Notes: generated by a model from the sequence alone, not told the origin. Shown: positions 34,740 to 47,021, counted from the first letter of the stretch. The stretch: DNA of 64,000 bases from Conoideocrella luteorostrata (GCA_032433595.1 JASWJB010000069.1:1-64000), one strand, 5' to 3'. Translations and numbers: made by a program.

Positions 34740-37700
34740 TGCTGTGGTTAACAGTAAAGAATATGTGTAAGTGGATTTGAATAGGTGATGTGATGGCTTC
34801 TTGGAGATTGTTATGAAGAGCGATGATGATCAAAGTAATTTTACGAAGCCAAAAAGCCCCTTTTTATACCTGAGAAGAGAATGCATCTCGTCCTGAAAAG
34901 AACGCCACTAATTCGCTATTTTGCCTCTCATTACGTTAGATCATACACGAAGTGAGACACCGTTTCTTAGGTTTGCAATAGTCTGGCGCTATTAACTTGT
35001 TGCGGTTTACGATGTAGTTACAACTAATCATTGCCATGGTGTTAAGCTAAGATGGCCCGGGTCTGAATGAGATCAGAGCTTCCTCCTCTCCACATCTCAT
35101 TATTGCTTCAGCTTGGCTTTGAGCTACTCAATGGGTTAAAGCTCGTTCGCCAGCCCAGCCAGCGTTTACATGTGGCCCTAGCCGCTTAAAGAGTACGAAC
35201 TGGCTGAGTAGAGGGCGCCTGGAACTATTGTGGCTTCTTGGGGACTACTTCCAACGGGCCGAAGCTGCCATCAGAATGACACAGTTCCCGCAGATGCAAC
35301 GATTGAACAATCTTCGCGCAGTGTGGCCAACAAGATATGTTTCGTATGTGGCTGGCCCGAAAATCCGCGCTCCACACGCACCACCAAATTTGGTGTTTGC
35401 GTTTCGGAGCTTTTTGACCGAGCAATTCTCGATCAATAGAACTTGGAGTTCAACAGCTTGGTGCTGGTTACTCTGGCCGATAGTCAATTGGCGCGATCTG
35501 TTGTAAGTATACACATTTCCATTAAATCATCAAGGCAATGGCCGCAACGTTCAAATGATAGCAGCGCATTGAGTAGCATCCCCGCTGTCTGAACATAATT
35601 TTGATCTCCCTGACCACAAAAATAGCCAACGGGTCGTTCTAGTGGGTGTTTGATAGTCCTCTTATTGGCCACTCATCATCATGAACATTTCGGTCGTTAT
35701 GATTGCGGCCACGGTTCGGCCACGGCAACCCGCACACCTTGGCTGCCCCGATCCGACCAAATTAGGGAAAATGGTGGCAACCTGTAGTTTGCTCAAACTC
35801 ATTAGTCCATATCTAGTCTTCTTTTGCCACCACCAAATTTTCCAGCTCATCAGCCACCAGGAAGAATAAAAAAACAACCCCTCTTCAGTCCTCAAAGTGG
35901 TAGAGCGCCTGGTTCGCCGCGACCGTCCCGGATCGCCACAACCCGGAACCCAAATTTCCCAGAGCACGTCAATACTTTTTTTGGACTAGTTATCCTAAAT
36001 TTTTTTAAAGCTCTGTAATCTGTACCATTGAAGCGGAGACGTGGGTCATGATGTGGGCACGAGCATCGCCCGGCTATGCTTATTATGAACGCGGGCTCTA
36101 GGGCACGGACACTTCCCTCGAAATTGGCGACCGATACAGAATCCCCAACATCAACAGTCCATACTTGCTATCGATGACATGCATTAATTCCATGCCTCGC
36201 CCGGTACGTTGTTGGGCACCACTAGATGCTGCATCCTCAGCCGCAACTTCACACTTACCCCTCATCAACGTCCCAAATGAAAGAGCTCAAGCAAGCCACC
36301 AGCCAACCACACCAACTATGTGGAGCACTTGATTGGTCAATGCCTTTCTAGGTTTTAGCATCCAACGACACATCGAGACCGTTGTACGAGACACCACTCC
36401 CAAACTGGACCTAATCGTAGCCACAACTCACCGGCAAGTGTCTTGGCCGGCATTGAATGACATCCGCGCCTGTAGGAAAGATGGATGTGCTGGATGCCGG
36501 CTTGTCGACGCCCTCTTCTGGCAGAATTATTGCGCGAAAATTATTGAATAGTCGATGAAGTAAGACGCCCCATCTTGGCTAGAACAATAGCCTAAAGTGG
36601 CGTCGTAAGGCTGCTGTCAAACAATATGACAGGTGGACGTGTGGCCTCGTCTCAACTCATCCTGGAGACACTACGGATACGGCGGGTTGGGTCTTAAATA
36701 GGAAATTGATGTTCATTGCGCTTTGTCGATCATAAAGCTATTACAATAACCACCTAGCCTGAACCAATGGGTGCGTTGAGCCAAGTCTGATATTGTTAGA
36801 AGGATGCTATCTGCTGTTTCCTAGTTCTTATTCTAGTTCTTACGTCTTTGAGAACACCCAGCATCTTGTTAGGCACTAGGGCGGACTCAACCACTTTGGA
36901 TCCGTGGGGCGGCACACTCGGTACTCACTATTGTCTGAACCATCCACAACGTTAAGAGGCTGTGGAGGTGATGGCGAAGCCCAGAGCGTGATGGGTGAAA
37001 GCCATGAGTTAGGTCGTTGCCTGCCCACGCGGAGAACTCCGTCTTAATTATCCAGGGCTAGTCCTTGGTATTGTTTATAATGTAATGGCCAGTAATTAAC
37101 ACGTCAATATGGGAGCCAGGAGAGAGCTATGGGACCGACACCACCCAACGGCATGTTCCGTATGCATAAAATAGTTTAATGCAGCTCGCCGAATGGATTT
37201 GCCACTGGCTTCGGGACAATATATTCCGTTGCTTTCCATGCACTCATGCTGAGGCACTACATCAGCCTCTGGAGCAAGTGGCGACAATGTTCTTACGTGC
37301 AGATGACGAGTTTGCAACTATTTTAGTCACGGGCAATATTGCCTTGACTGCATGATGATGTGACAATGTAGCAAACGAATAAAGTCATATGGTAGCACAT
37401 TGGATGCTCGGAACAGTAGTATCCGATCCTGTTCGTATTGCATATTGGGCATTATTGACGTCGGCTATCATGTAACGCCCACGTATGAGCTGGATCAAGT
37501 ACAATTAGGACACCAATGGGACGGATGCACCACAACACAGCTGAAGGAATCATTCGTTCGATCGCGGAGAAATAGTCCTTGAGGGTTAACGGTGACGGAG
37601 ATCCTCCGCCGTGAGAGGATTAAATGTTACAAAACTTTCGCTAGAGCAGACGGTTGCTATAATGCTATTGACGGCGGTCAAATTGATTTTTGAGGTCGGT

Positions 37701-38817
37701 ACTGCAATTGGCAACGTCGTTCTACTCCCCGTACTGTCATTACATTCCTTCTAACCTCTTGGAACCATTTAGTATGCATGACGTAATAATTAATATATGT
37801 TTGATCCAATATCTCTTGCGGCTATTGGAATCATAGGTGGACACTACTGTTGAGCTATGACTGAGGACATACTACATTCATGGAAGATGACATGTAGCCT
37901 AGAAGGAAAGATGTCCCCCTTCAATCCCATCTACTCTTTTTATCACCGCTTTTACTAGTTAGTGAAGGAAAGTAGTTCCAAGTTAAACAAAAAAAAAGGC
38001 TTCATAATTGATCTTCGTCATGAAACTAAGTGTTAAAAAAAACATAATTATGAATTCGCAGCCACATGTACTGTTTCGGAGTCCTCAGAGAGCAGGGGGA
38101 GTTTATTTTCTTTGCATCATGAGGTGCCCGCTTCTTATCGAAGGACAGAAATTTCTTCTCACATTGACTTGTACCGGTCCCTTGTACCAACGAGCACACT
38201 ACAGATTCCGGAGTAGATGTAGTGCCTCCAAAAGCCGGCAGATGTCAGTATCGGGCCCCGTATTTTTCACTGCAGAAGAAGACGAGGACGAGCCCTGGGA
38301 GGGTACAGTCTATACGCCCGAGAGTGACGCTTCCTCTCCCGCAGCCTTCGACTCAGCTGACTCGGACACTTCTGACTATTTCCCCCCTACGCGAATGAAA
38401 GACTGAGTGGCAAGATTCCGTATTGCACATTTCGCACGCGACTCGACCCCTCGACATTCCCTCCCCTCTTGATCGCCCTCTGCAAGGCTACGGCCCAAAT
38501 GCCTGCAATTGACGTGCCCACCGTGATATTTAGCCAACCCGACATGGATATAGAATACAGGGGGCGTGGAGAGACGGAAAGTGGTACTGTCGCAAAAGTC
38601 GGGGTAAATGGTCACGCCGAGCAGACTGGTTCCCCACGATGGATTTGAAAAATGTTGTGCGACTTTGACTCTAGTTGAAAGCTTCCAGCGAACTGCAAAA
38701 CGGCTCTACGCGGAATGAGTGGAAATGGCTCTATCTCCGTCATCAAGGGAAGCGAGAAATTTCTGATATGAGGAGCTATGAGCTATGGACTATACGACAT
38801 ATACTGACTTTTTCAAT
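34740..38817. other. 4 kb gene-poor region
   Basis: No gene with recognisable domains was found. A plus-strand frame at 38008-38406 has a very acidic, Ser/Asp-rich C terminus and may be a real but unknown gene. A short frame at 36333-36551 ends in a cysteine-bearing stretch of unknown origin. Confidence 0.4.
38008..38406 (+). CDS. Hypothetical acidic-tailed protein
   Basis: Open frame of 132 aa without a recognised domain. The last 55 residues are rich in Asp, Glu, Ser and Pro (AEEDEDEPWEGTVY, SADSDTSDYFPP), a composition that rarely arises by chance, while the N-terminal half looks non-coding. It could be the 3' exon of a larger gene or the downstream ATG (MSVSGPVFF) alone. Low confidence. 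Confidence 0.25.
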   Translation: MIFVMKLSVKKNIIMNSQPHVLFRSPQRAGGVYFLCIMRCPLLIEGQKFLLTLTCTGPLYQRAHYRFRSRCSASKSRQMSVSGPVFFTAEEDEDEPWEGTVYTPESDASSPAAFDSADSDTSDYFPPTRMKD

Positions 38818-39393
38818 CTAGCATTTTGCCAAGAATTTTCTGTCTACCCACATTCTATAGAGGGTTGTCCACGAATTCTTGGTAGTGTCTACAACTTCCC
38901 TGAGCTTCACAATCTTCTTACTGCGCAAATCTCGTCCGGGATGGTAGGCATCTTCCTTCTCATCTGTTCCCTTTAACACATCTTCAATCTTTGGCATCCA
39001 AGTGTCAAGAAAACTGGTCAGCTGGCCCATGGCTTGCTCAGTGCGTGTCTTAACAAATCGCAGCCAGGCGTCTTTGAGACTGTTTTTGCTGTAACTGGGG
39101 TCATTACTGGCGACGACGTTTTCACCCCTTTTCAGGTTATCTCCCACACGTTTAACCTGATCGCCAAGAATTTTGGTGATGTCGCCGTTTCGAATATACT
39201 GGTAGGTTGATATGACAATCTTCATGTTTCGGATGGCTGTGTCGACCGTGGCTTCGGCCGCCTCGAGCTGTTGCATTTTGTTGTCGGCCTTGGGCTTATT
39301 GCTCTTAAATATGCTCTCAATGATAACATTCATCTCTAACGAATGTGTTGCATACGTTATTCTGAAACAGTTGGAATGCGAAAGATAATGCAT
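38818..39393 (-). CDS. Hypothetical helical protein
   Basis: Unrecognised 191-aa frame, or 171 aa from the internal Met at 39333 (MNVIIESIF). The sequence is predominantly helical and charged (QQLEAAEATVDTAIRNMK, LRSKKIVKLREVVDTTK) with no cysteine pattern and no signal peptide from either start. An acceptor-like TTCGTTAG just before the internal Met suggests an upstream exon could exist, possibly in the open frame around 39631-39803, but no joined model was convincing. A degenerate relic of the dioxygenase promoter lies directly upstream. Confidence 0.45.
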   Translation of the reverse strand: MHYLSHSNCFRITYATHSLEMNVIIESIFKSNKPKADNKMQQLEAAEATVDTAIRNMKIVISTYQYIRNGDITKILGDQVKRVGDNLKRGENVVASNDPSYSKNSLKDAWLRFVKTRTEQAMGQLTSFLDTWMPKIEDVLKGTDEKEDAYHPGRDLRSKKIVKLREVVDTTKNSWTTLYRMWVDRKFLAKC

Positions 39394-39422
39394 TAACCTC
39401 TACTCTTTCATATCGGGTGTTG

Positions 39423-39565
39423 CCTCTACGTTCCGATCCAGCATCTTGCGTCCGTAGTGTGAGCCGCAATTGCTCAAGACGGATCAATATTTAGAAAAAA
39501 TAATCAGGTGATGACCATTCATGAGTATGGGATTACAGTTAATCAACATGTGTAAATCCCGTCCT
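39423..39565 (+). repeat. Degenerate copy of the dioxygenase promoter
   Basis: Matches 43462-43660 in order with gaps: CCTCTACGTTCCGATCC, then CATCTTGCGTCCGTA, GTGTGAGC, CAATATTTAGAAA, TACAGTTAATC and ATGTGTAA, corresponding to the element, spacer and start codon of the LigB gene. No downstream coding relic remains clear. It suggests an ancient duplication or rearrangement of the cluster edge. Confidence 0.6.
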
Positions 39566-39934
39566 TACGAAGTGCGAGATAGTTGTGGTGGCTTCAGATT
39601 AGAGGATCGTTCTGAGGCTGGCGCTTACAATAGAAGACGTTAGCTTTTACGTTTCGGCCCAGGGTTGTATTGTATTTGCCGTGTGGTATCAGACGATGAG
39701 CAACTGCGTCGTGGCTCTCGATATCACGGGCCGGCGAATATGTATGAGAATCTTGGTACGCCAATCCGGGATTGGCAGGGTCATTTTCGGTCTCCGTAGT
39801 CACGATAAGCTAGTAGTAAAGGCAGAAAGTAGCAGTTGGGCCGAGTGGTTTCACACAGAAAGGCATTCGCAAGACTCACGTCCTGAACGAGGGCATTCGC
39901 TCAGCTGTTAACAAGTAGCTGAGCTCTTTCCAAA

Positions 39935-40045
39935 TTCTAGGCATAAAAGGAATGAATTCCCTGTGGATTTGGAAGGCATAAGATATTATTAATTTCATCC
40001 CTTTATGCCATTTCCCATTGCATACAATTGCTCAATGACTCTGGC
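39935..40045 (+). repeat. Diverged repeat, copy 1
   Basis: Shares CTAGGCATAAAAGGAA, ATTTGGAAGGCA and CAATTGCTC in the same order and spacing with 55893-56010. It looks like a promoter with a TATA-like CATAAAAGG and a pyrimidine-rich leader, but no gene follows in either place. Confidence 0.55.
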
Positions 40046-40106
40046 TTCACTTAACGTATATTCTTTAGGGGCGCGGCCGTTTTCTATTCAAGAAAAAGGA
40101 TAAGTC

Positions 40107-42908
40107 CTAGACGCAATCCTTCGAGTTTAAGCTGTGTAGTGCAGTTAGGATCCGGACAAGCTTTTCAATGAGAAAGGGCCTGCTTTTTCCCTCAAAGTTC
40201 TTCCGCATTGCTAGCACCACTGCTTCCATCACACGATCAGTATCACACAGATATATGCCACTGTCACCCTTCTCTGTAGTAATAGACGGCATTCCCATTT
40301 CCAGTTGGATAAACCGTTGGATATCAGTGTTCACTGGTGCATCGAGAACAGCTTGCACTTCCTTCGATTCACTAGGCGGACTTTTTTTGGTAAACAGCCC
40401 GTACACCCAAAGTACTAGGCCCGCTTGGTATAGAATCATTGCCAAATGGCCTTGTAAACATTGTTGCTTTAATAATCTTGCAAATCGAAGTACTTGTCCA
40501 GCATGCCACACAGCATTTCTGGCGGATTCCTCACCCGCCCAAGTTTTAATAAGTGGGTAAACTGCCCGAGATTGCTGAGGGCCTTCGATGCCAGCAAAGA
40601 TCTGAATGTCTTCGATTGGGGCGTGAAGATGCAAACAGGTGCAGTCCAGTGACATCGCAATGTCCGGTGAGATTTTGGGCTCCACGCTGAGTCGAAAATG
40701 CTGGAGAATTTGAAGCAGCTCATCTAACCTAGACGCCAAGAGCAGCTTGTTCCATCTCTTCGGAGTGCATTTCTTCACAGAGTTCAATTGATTGAGCTCC
40801 CAGGCCAAGCGCCAAATACATGATAGTAGTACTTGGCTGGTTTGAAGCAAATCTCGTTTGTCTTCTATTGTATTGAGCAAACCCGTATCATCAATGTAGT
40901 CGGCGAGTATGGTGGTCTTCAGTTGCCCACCCAATGACAAATAAATTTCTTTCCACTCATGAGAGGTAGCTGCGAACCAAAGAGCTGATGATGCGCGCAT
41001 TGGCAGTTGTATTTCCGCATAGGAGGCCACGGGATTGACTAGGAAACACATGGATGTATTGCTGTCATGTTGCAGAACTTGCAGACACAGCCGGCGAAAG
41101 GATTCCTGCTCGACCCACCTACGCCATGCACTATCGAGTGCTTCACTTTCCAATTCTTTTGTGACTAACAGAGTTGGATAAGTTACGTTCTTGAACTTGC
41201 CACCTCGTCTAAGCATCGTTATTAGCATTTGTAGATAACTTTCCGCTATCTCAACTTTTCGGCCTAGTCCACTCCATAATCCAACTTTGAGAAGCATGAA
41301 AAAACACTGGCTCAATTCGAGATCCCTCACACGGATGTTGCTTTCTTCCCACTATGATTTGTTTGCGTTAGCTTCACGGCTGTGCTTAATCTATTAGGCG
41401 TTTCAGTTATACATCTTCTTACCAGCTTTGGGAGAGCTGCTCTGGCGGATTCTTGGAGTGCAAATCCAAGCTTGACGAGAGTCGGATCCTGAGTCATGAC
41501 AGCACCGAGAGCAATAATAGTAGTTACTAGCTCTGGTCTTTTTTTATTAGGATCGAAGGTGGGGATATGAATGTAATTCTTTGTCTCGGATTGAAACGAA
41601 TATAAGCAGACATCAAGAAGAGAATCCAGCAAGTCTACAGAGGGGAATGATGCCGTGGCCTTGGGGATTCCGCCTGTGCTACAGTTATTCACGACAATGG
41701 TCATTATTTTGTCGCGCCCGGAAGTCGTCAATTTGGGTGTGTTCCGCGAATCCATTGATATCCTTGACTCAGGTGAATGATAGCTAGACGTTGTGGGGAT
41801 GGACAGGTTTTCCTCTTCCGCAGCCCTGTGATCTTCTGCGGTGGGTTGAAATGACCACTGTGAGCCTACAAAAGCATTTATGCCAACTTGTGGATTTGAG
41901 TCTACTGAATCTTCTCTGCCGTATTTGGATGACGTCGCCGGTAAGCTGAAATTCTCGGCATGGAGTGGAACATTCGTATTGCATGAATTTAGAAACTCAA
42001 GATCCATATCGTCAAGCTCCATGCTGGTATTAAAGTCAAAATCGTAGGAATCAAATGGCGGTACGAACTCTGTTGACAAGCCGGTGAATTCAACGACTGG
42101 TGAGAAGGTATCTAAGTGGGCACTGGAGCAGCCTACTTCGTAACGAAAACATGTTAGCTGCTCGACCGTATCTATGCACTGCATGTAAGTCAGCTCACCG
42201 TCAACGGGAAAAACAACGTTCGGTCTTGCTGCGTCTCCCCCTGTGTTTGGTTCCACACTTTGTGTCTGATCGAAGACGTCAAGGAGGGATAAATTTGCAT
42301 CGTTCTGTTGATTTCCGGGGCTGTCCAAGAGGTCTCCAGACGGGGATATAGTAGTTGGAGGTGTCAAAGTATCATTGGGTATTGAGGAGGTGGGATCATC
42401 CCAATTGCAGGTTATTTCCTTGGACAAGCATCTCTGACAAGGCTTGGTCTCACTGCAACGTAAATGGTTTGCTGCGCAAGCACGACACGCTTGGGATACC
42501 CTGCTGGGAAGATTGTCCTTGACGAGAGCAGAATCAGCACTGTGGTTCCGGTCTTTGGCCTCATGGCCAGCTATATGCCGTTTTAACAGGTCTCTAAGCT
42601 AGGAAAACGGTTGTCAGGCAGGTACTCGTACGAGGCTGGGAGTCTAAGCACTTGCGTTCTTGTGAAACCTTTGGAGCAAATGTGACAAACATGTGACTTC
42701 GCTTGTAGATCTAAAGAAGTCTTTTATTCAGCATTGACCGTCATAATAGCTAGACGAAAACAGGAGCCTTTGAGATGTTGCGTTAAATTCGTAAAGAAGC
42801 AAACATACGTGTGCGTATATGACGCGTAAGAAAATCCGCTCGTCTGTATTGCCGGTTGCACATTGCACATTGGTACAGACCGCCGGCCGTTGTATTGGCT
42901 GAAGACAT
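40107..42908 (-). CDS. Cluster regulator: two C2H2 fingers plus Zn2Cys6
   Basis: Predicted 856-aa transcription factor from four exons (42809-42908, 42656-42710, 41423-42593, 40107-41351). Finger 1, YQCAMCNRQYRRADFLTRHI and RTH, ends across the first intron. Finger 2, HVCHICSKGFTRTDLLKRHI and AGH, is interrupted by a GC-AG intron (GCAAGT donor); only that junction gives the correct F-x5-L-x2-H-x3-H spacing. A Zn2Cys6 cluster follows at once: CRACAANHLRC then SETKPCQRCLSKEITC. The middle is acidic and Ser/Thr-rich, and the C-terminal half is the helical fungal_trans-like domain (from NYIHIPTFDPNKK). Divergent from the dioxygenase, it is the likely pathway-specific activator of the neighbouring cluster (inference). 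Confidence 0.87.
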
Positions 42909-43645
42909 GATGGCACGAGCTGTAACAACATTGATTAAGGTATTGGTGTTCCTGGCTGGGAAATATTAATTACTTCCTGGCAAAACTGTGATGCTCAGAT
43001 GGCGTTATTATGAAGATGGCAGGAGTCGAGCATCAAATGAGGAGTTGGAAGGACACGTAACTCCGAAATGCTCCCCCCAGCCCACAAATTGTCCCGGAAG
43101 AATCGGAATGTCGATTTTGATAACAAACCGGGGATCTGACTCGACGTCATGTGTCAATAGTGGCCCGCCCCCGCCCCGCAAGGCTCTTTCGCTGTGCCTA
43201 TTTCCAAATTGACTATGATCTACGCGGGACGGCGCGGAACCAGATGCTGAACCTCAAGTGAAAATCGTAGTTGAACCCAACAAAGTCACTGGGTAGTTCT
43301 TTGCCTCGCATACCCCCTTGGCCGCACAGAAAATTTGCGTCACAGGCTACCGGTCGCAAACGGGAATACCGAAAGCGTCAAACAGTGCATCCTCGGGGTT
43401 GCTACTTTGGGACAACCTCCTCACTCACCTCGGGTCGCCTCCACCTCCACCTCGGGTGCCACCTCCACATCCCGATCCAACATCTGGCCTCCGTATGTAC
43501 GGAGTGGTGTGAGCGACAATCGATCAAGATGGGACAATATCTAGAAACAATATCAGTCAATAGCCATTCGTGTTAGAGGATTTCTATCGAAACATCAGCC
43601 TGTGATTACCTACGTCTTTAGCATAGCCATCTACAGTTAATCGAT
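42909..43645. promoter_or_regulatory. Divergent promoter of regulator and dioxygenase
   Basis: Non-coding. CGG/CCG-rich between 43425 and 43480, where CTCGGGTCG, CCTCCACCTC and the shared cluster element occur together; TACGGAGTG lies at 43498-43506. It could serve both the regulator (left) and the dioxygenase (right). Confidence 0.6.
43462..43478 (+). promoter_or_regulatory. Cluster element CCTCCACATCCCGATCC
   Basis: 184 bp upstream of the dioxygenase ATG. The same sequence, allowing one or two changes, occurs in front of the other cluster genes. Contains CCG half-sites compatible with a Zn2Cys6-type factor and a C-rich part compatible with C2H2 fingers (inference). Confidence 0.65.
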
Positions 43646-44671
43646 ATGTGTAAGTACCGTCTTGCTGCATTATCTGAAATCGTTCTAAGAGAGGTTGCTA
43701 GCAGCCAGACCGACTCCAGTTCACTTATTCTCCCACGGTTCCACCATGATGCTGGGGGAGGAGTCCGAGTCGGCCACGTATTGGAAGCAGGCCGGTGACG
43801 AGGCATTGGCCAACAACATAAAGGGAGTCATCATAATGGTAGGCAACAATCCGCTTGCTTCGCTCGTCATACATATTAATTCGAGTCACTAATCAAATTC
43901 CGTGGCAAGGGTGCACATTGGGATGCTTCAGATGACAGGATCGAAGTTGCCACAAACCCAGACCCAGCCAAAACAACCATTGCGTTCGTCCACCCATCAA
44001 AATATGTCGACTACAAACTCAACCCTGATCTGGAAACGGCTGAAATGTGCATTTCCATGTTATCTGGTGAAGGTTTCCAAGCCTCTGGTAACGCCAAGTT
44101 TGACTGGATTCACGATACCATTATTATCCTAATCCGAATGTTTCCCAATGGCTGCCCGCCTACCACTCTCATATCCATGAACGCACGTTATGATCCCCAT
44201 TTCCACGTCAAAGTTGGCCAAACTCTTCGCCCATTGAGGAAACGGGGATATTTACTCATTGGCTCCGGCGGGGCAGTGCACAACCTTTATCGGAACCATT
44301 GGAAGCCTATGGTTTTGTACTCAGACAACTTCGCACAGGAACGCCCACCAGATCATTGGGCCTTGGAGTTCCGCCAGTCAGTGGAGGACGCCATCACTCA
44401 GAATCGTGGTCCGCAGCTTCGTCGCGCGCTGACTCGTCTTATGAAGCATCCATTGTATCGTGATGCACACGGGACTGACGATCATTTCATGGCGACTATG
44501 TTCGTTGCCGGAGCGGTTGGCGACGAAGAGGATGAGAACATTTCTGGAAAGTTAATGGCTGAAACTTGGGAATTAACAAACCTTTGCAATAGCCAATATA
44601 CCTTTGGCGGTTGGCCTGACACAATGCTTAACGTGAAGACTCCGGAAAAAGCTCCTGTCGTTGTTGGGTAA
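43646..44671 (+). CDS. Extradiol ring-cleavage dioxygenase (LigB / DOPA-dioxygenase-like)
   Basis: Non-heme Fe(II) or Zn enzyme of the DODA/LigB superfamily that opens catechol-type rings beside the hydroxyls; 299 aa. Exons are 43646-43649, 43705-43838 and 43910-44671. The first exon is only ATG plus T, and splicing yields MSRPTPVHLFSHGSTMM. Metal-ligand regions are the early His in FSHGSTMMLGEES, the GAHWDA motif restored by the second intron, and HDTIIILIRMFPNGCPP. The DPHFHVKVG and LLIGSGGAVHNLYRN motifs are also typical. It is convergent with the CocE-type hydrolase and divergent from the regulator, and probably acts on a phenolic intermediate of the cluster. Confidence 0.9.
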
Positions 44672-45117
44672 GAGTGACTCCTAGATTCGGGAGGTAGAGC
44701 GCCTCTCAGAACAGTGCATAGAGTTTCTGAAGGAATCACATAGATTAGCAACTTGAATAGATCTGGATTTTTGTATAGCTTATTGTATCAGCACACGGAT
44801 ATGTTGCCGTACTTCATGATAATTTAGTCAACGGCTATAGTCTGTAGCAGTTTTTCGGCACAGTTCTTCAGCAATATATATAGCACATATATTGACAAAA
44901 CATTTGCACAAAACATATTGATCATACAAGTATTGATTCCTCTTGAGATTTTATGGTAAGCAACAACAATAGGCTCATTGTCATATTTTCACATTAGTAA
45001 CCTCCCCACCAACAACATAATAGCTACACAACTGTAATATTGAATATAGAGTTGACATTAGCATAACATCACATCATATATCTATATATGGGACTGCTGT
45101 TTAAGCTTTGCTCGCCT
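44672..45117. other. Convergent 3' region, AT-rich
   Basis: 3' flanks of two convergent genes. AT-rich with TATATA stretches; nothing coding seen. Confidence 0.6.
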
Positions 45118-47021
45118 TCAGTGCTTCTCATTAGGAATAATTGGCAGCGTCACATAATTCTGGAATTGCGGCCCGAAGTGAATATAATTAGTTCCCTGAA
45201 GTTTCTCGATCGACCTAAAAATTAACACGATTAGCCGCCAAACTACAACAGACTGGATTGATGGGTCTTACTCACCGGTCATGAGGGTCATCATGAGAAA
45301 ATATACCCGAACCTTCCGTATCGCCGGACGAAACTTCAAAGACAAGCCGACCTCCCGTCTCTATGACAACATTTGTAGGCCACACCTCCACATCCACTGC
45401 GTAAACCTCTCCAGGGATGACTGATAAAACATCCTTAGAGGTGTAATCTCTGTGGGGAAACCATTCGCGATGTTTTGGATGTTCCTTATTGACCTTCCTC
45501 AAAGAGACTCTCAGCCAGCCCTTGGTTATTGGTACCGGATCTCCTACAGTTCCCGTGTAAACGATCTCCTTTCCTTTAGGGGAGATGTGTCGCAAAGTTA
45601 CGAAAAGATCTATTTCGCTAGGTGTGGGGCCAAACTTGTCCGCCGTGACGCTGACATTAAGATGGGCAACGATATGGCCCGTTACCTCCGTTTCTTGTTG
45701 AAACGGCTCGGTATCAAACTGGAGAACTTCAGGGTTGTTGATATTGCTAGGGGCTCTATACCCAAGTTTAGTTCTCTCCATAACAGAGACAGCGCTAGCA
45801 TTTAATCCCAATGACGGAGTAAGGTAGAACCGGGTATACTGGGTTCTTGCAATTGGCCAGCTGCTCTCGCCCCGCCGTACGTACGCCTTTTCTGCCTCGG
45901 TATTATTATGGCCGATGTCTCCCTTGCGAAGCAGCAGGCTTACTGGAGGAATCTTGCCTTCCTGCGACCAACCAACTCTGTCGTCTCCTTTCAAAAATGC
46001 ATCCAAGAAGCTACGCTGAACTTCAACTTCGTTTCTGTAATAAAACGGCAAATCATGCCTTCCGGTTATTAAACGGAGGTATTTGAACTTAGATCCGGCA
46101 TGAGTGAAGCCTTCAATGTTTCCTCGTAGATGAAGGAGAATGCCGCCCCAGTTTCCCACAGAGAGCAGTGGAACTTGAATATCACTCATGTCATATTCTT
46201 TAGAAGAATAATAAGGATCATCTCGAAAGCGGTATGCTCGGTTGTCGACAGTTTGATCCTTCCTGTTGGCGGATAGTTCCTCCTCAGTGAGGTCACCCTC
46301 GATTGTATCGGGGCCCCAGTTGTTTGCTTCTCTGCCCGGTCGGCCGTACTGATTTGTAATTACCTGCCTGTTCCACCAAAAGTTGATGAATCCGTTGGAT
46401 AATATACCCCCGTGGCGACACCGATCCCTGTAGTAATCTGACATGCCTTCCCAAGGAATCATGGCTGCAAGACCCTTCGGTTTGAGAGCAGCGACACGCC
46501 ACTGGCTCCCGGCATAGTAGCTAATGCCAAGTAGACCAACCTTGCCGTTTGACCATGGCTGCTCTGCTGCCCATTCAATTACGTGGCTGAATACCGACGC
46601 GGTGTCGCTGGACATGGTATTCAGCATCCCGGGAGATTGGCCTAAACCTCTCTCATCAGCGCGGACCACTACATAGCCATGAGCAGTCCAGAACCCCGGA
46701 TCTGGAGTCTCCCAAGCGGAGTGTCCCGACTTGTGCTCCTCATTGACTTCCGAGAAAGACTTTGGCTGAAAACTTTTGAGTGAGTTAGCGAAGTCGTGTA
46801 GATGCATGATAGGAATGCGTCCCCTACTCTTTGTAATGAATGTCTTTACCGTAAGGCCCGTATGTTACGATGACCGGAGCAGTAGCAGAACTTTTCGGTC
46901 TATACACGTTGCATCTTACGAGGCCTTGGCCTTGAGGCAGATGGACGATTACATCCTTCTCGTAGACATACGAAAAGGATGTTTCATCAGTAGAGTGTGT
47001 GTCGCAAATTTGGTTCGGCAT
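45118..47021 (-). CDS. CocE/NonD-family hydrolase (Xaa-Pro peptidase S15-like)
   Basis: Alpha/beta hydrolase expected to cleave an ester or amide; 595 aa from exons 46828-47021, 45276-46772 and 45118-45214. The nucleophile elbow is GLLGISYYAGSQW (G-x-S-Y-x-G). The oxyanion-hole region is VTYGPYGKDI and the early core is SAWETPDPGFWTAHGYVVVR. The C-terminal jelly-roll domain of the CocE type follows (EVTGHIVAHLNVS), and the His motif is FSHDDPHDR, at the last intron. The third exon adds HFGPQFQNYVTLPIIPNEKH. No signal peptide, so probably cytosolic. It shares a 408-bp divergent promoter with the FAD monooxygenase. The product may release a phenolic substrate for the rest of the cluster (inference). 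Confidence 0.9.

Larger units (their letters stand above)
39394..40106. other. Intergenic with two diverged repeat copies
   Basis: It contains a relic of the dioxygenase 5' region (39423-39565) and one member of a diverged repeat pair (39935-40045). It is otherwise without a supported gene. Confidence 0.5.

Noticed and set aside
39836..39910. tRNA-like GGGCCGAGTGGTTT start
   Set aside because: No matching acceptor stem, anticodon arm or GGTTCRA-type T-loop follows.
43271..43576. Three overlapping plus-strand frames of 64-101 aa upstream of the dioxygenase
   Set aside because: They cover the CCTCCACCTC repeats and the promoter element and encode low-complexity Pro/His/Ser; the first supported codon is the ATG at 43646.
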